Below are positions 7,949 through 13,238 of a stretch of DNA of 13,238 nucleotides, one piece after another. This DNA comes from Thermodesulfatator sp. Its GTDB lineage: Bacteria; Desulfobacterota; Dissulfuribacteria; Dissulfuribacterales; QOAL01. A program made the translations under genes and the position numbers. Every line of letters starts with the position of its first letter. Positions within the stretch are counted from its first letter, which is position 1. Where the stretch lies: the NCBI GenBank assembly GCA_003978135.1, contig QOAL01000204.1, positions 1 to 13,238 on the forward strand, read 5' to 3'. A model generated the notes under the pieces. That model was not told the DNA's origin. It did not search any database and saw only the letters and a program-made list of their open reading frames with translations.

Positions 7949-10077
7949 TGAAAACAAGTGCGACTTTTCTGCTATGTTTGTTTCTGGTTTTGATTTTTGG
8001 TTTCTCGTCTTTTGTCTTCACTGCTGATGCCCAGGAAAAGAACAGGGATGCTGATATTACCAGCGCCAACGCACCTCCATCCCCCTTTACCTCTCCTTAT
8101 AAAGGTGCAGGCCCCAATGAAAAACGAAAAATTGATATCTCCCTGGACAACATGGATATATATCCGGTCCTGGAACAGGTATTGGGCAATACCCTGGGAC
8201 TTAACTTCGTTGTAGAACCCAGTATCAAGGGTACCATTTCCATGCACATTAGCGGAGACTATACTAAATCCCAGCTTCTTGACATAGTAAACTCCGTCCT
8301 TCAGATGCAGGGCCTGGCTGTAACGGCAGGCGGCCACGGGCTGTACAAGGTGGTACGAAAGGCAAATAGTCCCAAGATGGGAGTGGTTATCTCTACCAAT
8401 AATGCAAAACGGTCAGGGGATGTCATAAAGGTTATCCAACTGGAGTATCTTTCTGCCGCCCAGGCTGTCTCCAATCTGAGAAATCTGGTATCTCCGGGTG
8501 CGGTAATAATCCCTGTGGCCAGTTCCAATTCACTTATTCTGTCGGACACGGTAGACAATGTGTCCAAGGTAGTCAAAATCCTGAAAATCCTGGATGAAAG
8601 CATTTTCAAGGATGTTCACTGGAGGCTTTTCATCCTGGAAAACACTGATGTGGAGGATCTTGCCAAGGATCTTGAAAACATTTTCAAGGCAAACGTCCTG
8701 TACAAAAGACCAGGTATTGACGCCAACGGCCTGCAGATTATTACCCTGAAAACCCTTAATGGCATACTGGTTGTCACAAGATGGGAAAAGGTACTGGGGC
8801 AGGTTGCCAACTGGATCCATGAACTGGACCAGGGGCAGCTTGATCAGGGCAGCAGGGTTTACGTGTATTTTGTCCAGAATGGCAAGGCAAAGGACCTTGC
8901 AGATATCCTGAATGAACTCTACGGAGAAAGCGGCTCTTCCAAGACTAAAAAACAGATCTTGGTCAAAAGAGAACAAAAAGTCAAGGGTGAACTTAACATA
9001 GCAACCAAGGGCGAGCTTACCGGAGAGGTAAAGATTATAGCTGACGAGATAAATAATTCCCTGATTTTTAAGGCCCGGCCCAAGGATTATGCCATAATCA
9101 GGGATCTGCTTAAAAAGCTGGATATTTTGCCAAGGCAGGTTCTAATTGAAGTGCTCGTTGCCGAGGTGACCCTCAATAATGAAGTAAAATACGGAGTCGA
9201 GTGGTATATTGAAAATAAGGGTATAAACATAAACGGAAAACCATATTCTGCTAATATGATGCTTGACGCCGGGCAGGCGCTTGCCCAGGATGTTGGCCTT
9301 GGAAACAGTCTGCCTGGTTTTACATATTCTTTGTATGATGGAGACGGTACCTTAAAGGCATTGATCAACCTCCTTGATACAAGCACGGACGTTGATATCC
9401 TTTCCACTCCCAACATACTCGCTGCAGACAACCAGGAGGCAAGGATCGAGATAGGTGAAGACGTGCCTGTCCTTTCCGAATCAACCATCTCTTCCGGCGG
9501 GGTCAAGACCCAGGGAGTTCAGTACAGAAAGACCGGTATTATTCTACAGGTCAAACCATCTATCAATGACAACGGCCTTGTCAGGCTGGAAATCACTCAG
9601 GAAGTCAGCAAGGTTAACGACCAGCAGACAGCAGGTATTACGTCACCGAGAATCACCAACAGGAAGGCTACCACATATGTCATAGCTAAGGACGGTCAGC
9701 ATATACTCATGGGAGGCCTGATGAGCACCATGGTAACAGAGGTTACCCATGGAATTCCTTTGCTCAAGGACATTCCAATCCTTGGCTATCTCTTTGGCTC
9801 AAAAGGCACCAAGACGGAGAAAAAAGAACTCATATTCATCCTGACTCCCCATGTTGTGAAATCCAGGGGAGAAGCTGACAGGCTCACAAAAGAATTTGCA
9901 TTAAAGGTACATTCTCTTAGGACCATGCTGGAGGAATCACATATCCTGGAAAAAGAAAAAGAGAAGGCCTTGGAGGAACAGGCCGCGAAACAAGCCAGGC
10001 ACGAAGATCTTGAACCCAAAAACAATGAGAATACCCCGGCAATTGAATCCCAGGATGACGAGGATGATGACATATGA
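7945..10077 (+). CDS. gspD: Type II secretion system outer-membrane secretin GspD
   Basis: Forms the multimeric outer-membrane channel through which folded substrates exit. The 710-residue product begins with a signal peptide (hydrophobic core about 7-26, likely cleavage after ADA at 27-29). An N0 domain follows at about 62-137, N1 at about 158-216, N2 at about 223-295 and N3 at about 303-394. The N3 domain carries a Lys/Glu-rich insertion (329-362). The secretin core (396-640) shows VEVLVAEVTLN-like opening, DILSTPNILAADN (484-496), IGEDVPV (503-509), the TGIILQVKP strand (530-538), SPRITNRKA, HILMGGLM (586-593) and the closing PLLKDIPILGYLFGS (605-619) with KKELIFILTPHVV. A charged tail rich in Glu, Lys and Asp (about 660-710) ends the protein. 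The start overlaps gspM as ATGA, and a second ATG one codon on is possible. Confidence 0.96.
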   Translation: MMKTSATFLLCLFLVLIFGFSSFVFTADAQEKNRDADITSANAPPSPFTSPYKGAGPNEKRKIDISLDNMDIYPVLEQVLGNTLGLNFVVEPSIKGTISMHISGDYTKSQLLDIVNSVLQMQGLAVTAGGHGLYKVVRKANSPKMGVVISTNNAKRSGDVIKVIQLEYLSAAQAVSNLRNLVSPGAVIIPVASSNSLILSDTVDNVSKVVKILKILDESIFKDVHWRLFILENTDVEDLAKDLENIFKANVLYKRPGIDANGLQIITLKTLNGILVVTRWEKVLGQVANWIHELDQGQLDQGSRVYVYFVQNGKAKDLADILNELYGESGSSKTKKQILVKREQKVKGELNIATKGELTGEVKIIADEINNSLIFKARPKDYAIIRDLLKKLDILPRQVLIEVLVAEVTLNNEVKYGVEWYIENKGININGKPYSANMMLDAGQALAQDVGLGNSLPGFTYSLYDGDGTLKALINLLDTSTDVDILSTPNILAADNQEARIEIGEDVPVLSESTISSGGVKTQGVQYRKTGIILQVKPSINDNGLVRLEITQEVSKVNDQQTAGITSPRITNRKATTYVIAKDGQHILMGGLMSTMVTEVTHGIPLLKDIPILGYLFGSKGTKTEKKELIFILTPHVVKSRGEADRLTKEFALKVHSLRTMLEESHILEKEKEKALEEQAAKQARHEDLEPKNNENTPAIESQDDEDDDI

Positions 10078-10775
10078 AGGCTCATCCCTGGATGAGATAC
10101 CAGGAACCTGGCAAAAGGTCTGGGGCTTTCACCCTGTGCATAATGTTTTTATTGTTTTTTTATCCTGTTTTTTCTTGCCAGGCAGTTTCAACCAAATACA
10201 AGAGCATAGTTGAAAGAGACCCTTTTGACCCCAAAAGGGGGCAGGACAAAAGTGCCATTGAAGGCGGTGCAGTATCAACGCAGGGTTCTGAGCTGGAACA
10301 GAAATACCATGCCTACGGAGTAATTATTGCAGGCCAGAACAAATCAGCATTCATTAAACCTGTTAAATCCAAGGGCCGCAACAAGGCTGAACTTAGAAAG
10401 GTCACTGTGGGAGATTTGGTGGACGGCTGGACGGTAAAGGACATTAATGACCGGGGGGTTATATTGGTATCCGGTGACCAGGAAGTAGCATTAAAGGTAT
10501 TTACAAGAAAAGAGGAAAGAAAATCTGACAAACCAGTTGGGGTCGCCACTCCCAGACTTGCGCCTATTTTAACCGCTCCTGCAATCGGTCCCAGTGGCAA
10601 CAGGCCAGTCAAATCTCGAGTGAACGGCCAGCCCGGGCATATAAAACCTCAAGTCAAGCCTGATTTTATTTTCCCCAAAAATCAGGCAAGAGTTAATCCC
10701 TTCCTCAAGGCCCTTCAGAAACAGAAGAAAAGGGAAGGAGAAATCAGACGAAAAAGGGAAGAGGACAGACGCTAA
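10074..10775 (+). CDS. gspC: GspC-like inner-membrane connector with HR domain and no PDZ domain
   Basis: Probable T2SS GspC, which links the inner-membrane platform to the N0 domain of the secretin. The 233-residue product has a basic N-terminus, one hydrophobic segment at about 18-37, an ERDPFDP element (47-53) and an HR-type beta domain at about 76-144. Recognisable HR elements are YHAYGVIIAGQNKSAFI, VTVGDLVDGWTVKDI and a following VILVSGDQEVALKV strand. The last 90 residues are Pro-rich then Lys/Arg/Glu-rich, with no PDZ or coiled-coil domain of standard length. The RDPF element and HR fold also resemble PilP, so a PilP-like label is a fair alternative. The ATG overlaps the gspD stop (ATGA), tying it to the secretin. 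A Cys at residue 35 lies near the end of the hydrophobic segment but does not fit a good lipobox. Confidence 0.78.
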   Translation: MKAHPWMRYQEPGKRSGAFTLCIMFLLFFYPVFSCQAVSTKYKSIVERDPFDPKRGQDKSAIEGGAVSTQGSELEQKYHAYGVIIAGQNKSAFIKPVKSKGRNKAELRKVTVGDLVDGWTVKDINDRGVILVSGDQEVALKVFTRKEERKSDKPVGVATPRLAPILTAPAIGPSGNRPVKSRVNGQPGHIKPQVKPDFIFPKNQARVNPFLKALQKQKKREGEIRRKREEDRR

Positions 10776-10802
10776 TATAATCTGGCTTCTTTTAAAGGTT
10801 TG

Positions 10803-10831
10803 TTGCCTGACTCATTTCAGGCTGCTATTAT
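10803..10831 (+). promoter_or_regulatory. Candidate sigma70-like promoter for sirC-ccsA-hemA
   Basis: TTGCCT (10803-10808) and TATTAT (10826-10831) are separated by 17 bases and match the -35 and -10 consensus at 4 and 5 of 6 positions. Transcription would begin near 10838, only about 3 bases before the sirC ATG, so the message would be leaderless or nearly so. This agrees with the absence of a Shine-Dalgarno sequence before sirC. Such matches occur by chance in AT-rich gaps. Confidence 0.3.
10805..10822. repeat. Perfect inverted repeat in the gspC-sirC gap
   Basis: GCCTGA and TCAGGC form a perfect 6-bp inverted repeat with a 6-base centre (CTCATT). It could be a weak hairpin at the end of the T2SS transcript, although no T-run follows, or a dimeric regulator's binding site. 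Its left arm overlaps the -35 element of the promoter candidate and its right arm falls in the spacer. Confidence 0.45.
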
Positions 10832-10840
10832 CTTGAACCC

Positions 10841-11527
10841 ATGAAAAATGCCCATCAAAATCACAGTTACCTGCCCATTTTCTGTGATATCCGGGGGAAA
10901 TCCGTGGTAGTTATTGGGGGCGGCAGGGTGGCTGAGAGAAAAATAAAAAATCTGCTGGATGCTGGCGCCAGGGTAACTGTCATAAGTCCTGAAACCACTT
11001 CGAATCTTTCCGATATGATACGGCAAGGTCTTGTCAATCATAGGTGCAGGAACTACGTACCAGGAGATCTTGATGGCGCCTGGCTTGTTATTGCCGCCAC
11101 TGATGACAAAAAGGTGCAGGATGCAGTCTTTCAGGAATCCCAGGAAAGACAGATCTTTTGTAATGTGGTAGATGAACCCAGGGTATGCAGTTTCATAGTG
11201 CCGTCTACAGTTAGAAGGAATGAGCTGTGCTTTGCTGTTTCCACCGGCGGAAAGAGCCCTGCCCTTGCAAAGGCCTTGAGGAAACGGCTTGAACGCCAAT
11301 TTGGCCCTGAATGGGGAACTTTTGTATCCCTGCTCGGAAGACTCAGAAACATCATTATCGCAGAAAATAAAGGCGATTCCATTGCAGAAAAATGCTCACT
11401 CCTTGCCGATTTGCAGGTTCCAGTCTGGATAGAAAATTCTGACTGGGAAAGCGTGGCAAGATGGGCTGAGAATATCTGCGGGCCAAAGGCTACGTCAATA
11501 ATCCAGGAATTTTCAGGGAATGGATGA
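10841..11527 (+). CDS. sirC: Precorrin-2 dehydrogenase / sirohydrochlorin synthase (SirC/Met8 type)
   Basis: NAD-dependent oxidation of precorrin-2 to sirohydrochlorin, the first step of the siroheme branch; some members (Met8, CysG N-terminus) also chelate iron. The 228-residue product opens with YLPIFCDIRGKSVVVIGGGRVA, the Rossmann signature (GGG at 26-28, then Ala31). The family motif NVVDEPRVCSFIVPS (109-123) contains Asp111, aligning with the catalytic Asp of CysG and Met8. STGGKSPALAKALRKRLE (134-151) is the conserved dimerisation-region block. It lacks the methyltransferase half of CysG, so it is the stand-alone form. In anaerobic sulfur-metabolising bacteria sirohydrochlorin also feeds the siroheme-dependent haem route. 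No ribosome binding site is visible. Its stop overlaps ccsA by 8 bases. Confidence 0.93.
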   Translation: MKNAHQNHSYLPIFCDIRGKSVVVIGGGRVAERKIKNLLDAGARVTVISPETTSNLSDMIRQGLVNHRCRNYVPGDLDGAWLVIAATDDKKVQDAVFQESQERQIFCNVVDEPRVCSFIVPSTVRRNELCFAVSTGGKSPALAKALRKRLERQFGPEWGTFVSLLGRLRNIIIAENKGDSIAEKCSLLADLQVPVWIENSDWESVARWAENICGPKATSIIQEFSGNG

Positions 11528-12338
11528 ACTCTTTTTTCAGCTCACTTTTTTCCTTTACGTGGCAGCCACTGCAGGATTCATAGTGCATCTCATCAGCCTC
11601 AGGAACGGGGTCGAGAAGATTGCCGTTTATATACTTTCAGCTGGCTTCTGCCTCCACACCATTGCCATAATCCTCAGATGGATATCAGAAGGCCATGTCC
11701 CGTTGGTAAGCTTTCATGATACCTTTTCCTTTCTTGCCTGGGCGATAACCCTTGCCTTTCTGCTATTCCAGGCAGGACACAGCGTTAGGGCCCTGGGGGC
11801 ATTTGTAAGCCCTGTAATCAGCGTCATGATGGCAGCAGGCCTCATGCATCCAAGACAGGTTCTGCCCTTGCCTCCAGCCCTCAAGAGCTATTGGCTGCCT
11901 GTTCACGCAACCATTTGCCTGGTATCGTATGCACTCCTGACCCTAGCCTTTTGCATTGCCATAATGTATCTCGTACAGGAAAGACAGATTAAAAGAAAAA
12001 AACTCGGTGCCATCTTCCGCAGGCTTCCCTCCCTTGAAACCCTGGACACCATGTCTGAAAGATGCCTCAAAATAGGTTTTCCCTTGCTGACACTGGGGAT
12101 CATAACCGGCTCCATGTGGGCAGAATCGGCCTGGGGCTCATACTGGAGCTGGGACCCCAAGGAAACCTGGTCTCTTATAACATGGTTTCTTTATGCCGCA
12201 CTGCTTCACCAGCGCTTGACCGTGGGATGGCGAGGAAGGAAAAGCGCATACATGACAATTATAGGCTATGTAACCCTGCTATTCACATTTATTGGCGTAA
12301 CTTATCTGCTACCGGGTGCCCACTCCTATGCCCTCTGA
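11520..12338 (+). CDS. ccsA: CcsA/HemX-type cytochrome c assembly protein
   Basis: Integral membrane protein of the CcsA/CcmC/CcmF haem-handling superfamily, acting in system II cytochrome c maturation or, as HemX, next to hemA. The 272-residue product has about eight hydrophobic segments. The WWD-type haem-binding motif is intact: WAESAWGSYWSWDPKETW at 200-217. Candidate axial histidines flank it: one in WLPVHA and one at the extreme C-terminus (PGAHSYAL), the P-His pair seen in CcsA. His23 is an additional intramembrane His. Length matches short CcsA/HemX proteins rather than the longer CcmF. The start overlaps the sirC stop, and the gene end lies close to the hemA start. A dedicated CcsB/ResB partner is not in the window. 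CcsA versus HemX cannot be settled from sequence alone. Confidence 0.9.
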   Translation: MDELFFQLTFFLYVAATAGFIVHLISLRNGVEKIAVYILSAGFCLHTIAIILRWISEGHVPLVSFHDTFSFLAWAITLAFLLFQAGHSVRALGAFVSPVISVMMAAGLMHPRQVLPLPPALKSYWLPVHATICLVSYALLTLAFCIAIMYLVQERQIKRKKLGAIFRRLPSLETLDTMSERCLKIGFPLLTLGIITGSMWAESAWGSYWSWDPKETWSLITWFLYAALLHQRLTVGWRGRKSAYMTIIGYVTLLFTFIGVTYLLPGAHSYAL

Positions 12339-12348
12339 TATAAACCAA

Positions 12349-13238
12349 ATGGACATACTCCTGATAGGAGTGAACCACAAGACTGCCCCGGTTGAAGTGA
12401 GGGAAAAACTTGCCCTGAGGGAAGCAGACCCTCCTGCCCTGGAACTTTTTAACAAACTTCCTGCCTGCCTTGAGGTGGTGTTTCTTTCAACCTGCAACAG
12501 GGTGGAAATCATTGCCGGCACCAATGACATCAATAAAGCCAGGCAACAGATTGCAAGTACATGGCAGAAATTTTCCGGTTTAAACAATGCAGTCTTTGAG
12601 GAGAGTACCTATGAATACACAGGCATGGAAGCTGCACGCCACGTATTCAGGGTAGCATCCAGCCTTGATTCAATGGTGGTTGGTGAACCTCAGATCCTGG
12701 GACAGCTCAAAGACGCGTACAGAAATGCCTCTGAAGCCAAGTGTGCTGGGCCTATCCTGAACAAGCTCATGCATAAGGCCTTTTCCACCGCCAAGAAAAT
12801 CCGTACGGAAACACGGATTGCCAGCCAGGCGGTTTCCATCAGCTATGCGGCAGTTGAGCTTGCCAAGAAGATATTCGGGGACCTAAGCGGGAAAAAGGCC
12901 CTTCTGGTAGGTGCTGGAGAGATGGCTGAATTGGCAGCCCAGCATCTGAAGACCAATGGTATCGAAAAGCTGGTAGTGGCAAATCGAACTCTTGAACGCG
13001 CCATTGATCTTTCAATGTCCCTGGGAGGAGAGGCCGTCTCCCTTGAGGAGCTGGAGGACATGCTGGTTGAAGTTGACATTGTCATCAGCTCCACTGGCGC
13101 ACCCGGACTAGTGATCAAAAAGGATATGGTCAAGCGCATAATGCGGCCGCGGCGTCATAAACTTCTCTTTTTCATCGACATCGCAGTTCCAAGAGACATC
13201 GATCCTTCCATAAATGATATCGATAATGTCTATCTCTT
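12349..13238 (+). CDS. hemA: Glutamyl-tRNA reductase HemA (3' end outside window)
   Basis: NADPH-dependent reduction of glutamyl-tRNA(Glu) to glutamate-1-semialdehyde, the committed step of C5-pathway tetrapyrrole synthesis. From ATG 12349 the protein starts MDILLIGVNHKTAPVEVREKLAL, the conserved family N-terminus. The catalytic-Cys block FLSTCNRVEI puts the nucleophile at Cys49. The substrate-binding block MVVGEPQILGQL runs 109-120, and the NADPH-binding motif LLVGAGEMAELA has Gly-Ala-Gly at 188-190. The reading frame stays open to the window edge, so about 297 of roughly 420 expected residues are present. An in-frame ATG at 12328 would overlap ccsA by 11 bases and add seven residues; neither start has a strong ribosome binding site, and I chose 12349 on the family N-terminus. 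Position after ccsA suggests co-transcription with sirC. Confidence 0.95.
   Translation, partial: MDILLIGVNHKTAPVEVREKLALREADPPALELFNKLPACLEVVFLSTCNRVEIIAGTNDINKARQQIASTWQKFSGLNNAVFEESTYEYTGMEAARHVFRVASSLDSMVVGEPQILGQLKDAYRNASEAKCAGPILNKLMHKAFSTAKKIRTETRIASQAVSISYAAVELAKKIFGDLSGKKALLVGAGEMAELAAQHLKTNGIEKLVVANRTLERAIDLSMSLGGEAVSLEELEDMLVEVDIVISSTGAPGLVIKKDMVKRIMRPRRHKLLFFIDIAVPRDIDPSINDIDNVYL

Noticed and set aside
10158..10180. Possible lipoprotein signal (Cys35) in the GspC-like protein
   Set aside because: The residues before the Cys are VFS. Phe at -2 and Val at -3 do not fit a standard lipobox, and a plain membrane anchor fits GspC better.
10776..10781. Perfect TATAAT just after the gspC stop
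   Set aside because: There is no -35-like element about 17 bases upstream; the sequence there is purine-rich coding DNA of the gspC tail.
10817..11299. 160-codon open frame on the - strand opposite sirC
   Set aside because: It is antisense to the conserved Rossmann region of SirC, has no domain signature and no plausible operon partner on that strand.
1..13238. CRISPR arrays, tRNA or rRNA genes, insertion sequences, attachment sites
   Set aside because: I saw no spaced direct repeats, cloverleaf-like segments, transposase motifs or terminal repeats; the window is nearly all coding on one strand.

Overview
The window is accessory-light chromosomal DNA of a Gram-negative bacterium. All recognisable genes lie on the + strand in two tightly packed blocks. 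The first is an almost complete type II secretion system (T2SS) operon. The second begins a tetrapyrrole and cytochrome c maturation operon. Base composition is close to half G+C in the lines I spot-checked. The gene content (single GspC-D-E-F-G-H-I-J-K-L-M set, stand-alone siroheme dehydrogenase next to a ccsA/hemX-type gene and hemA) suggests a deltaproteobacterial lineage (Desulfobacterota or relatives). That placement is inference from gene order and sequence style, not from a search.

Region 1 (1-170) holds the 3' end of an unidentified, AT-rich reading frame whose stop overlaps the gspG start. Region 2 (167-10775) runs gspG-E-F-H-I-J-K-L-M-D-C. It encodes the major pseudopilin (G), the assembly ATPase (E), the membrane platform protein (F), the minor pseudopilins (H, I, J, K), the cytoplasmic-membrane pair L and M, the outer-membrane secretin (D) and a short GspC-like connector. 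Most junctions abut or overlap by a few bases, so the set is very probably co-transcribed and partly translationally coupled. Prepilin peptidase (GspO), GspN and a pilotin are not in the window.

Region 3 (10776-10840) is the one clear operon boundary. It carries a perfect 6-bp inverted repeat lying inside a sigma70-like promoter candidate.

Region 4 (10841-13238) encodes SirC (precorrin-2 to sirohydrochlorin), a CcsA/HemX-type eight-helix cytochrome c assembly protein, and the first three quarters or so of HemA (glutamyl-tRNA reductase), which runs off the end. HemA makes the tetrapyrrole precursor, SirC starts the siroheme branch, and CcsA handles haem for c-type cytochromes.

Nothing here is a wholly undescribed system. 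The points worth a second look are the unusual T2SS gene order that parallels a pilMNOPQ operon, the Ala at the GspG processing site, the PDZ-less GspC, and the promoter/palindrome arrangement before sirC. No stretch above 300 bases lacks a gene. The longest gap between genes is 74 bases (7299-7372), where I see nothing recognisable.
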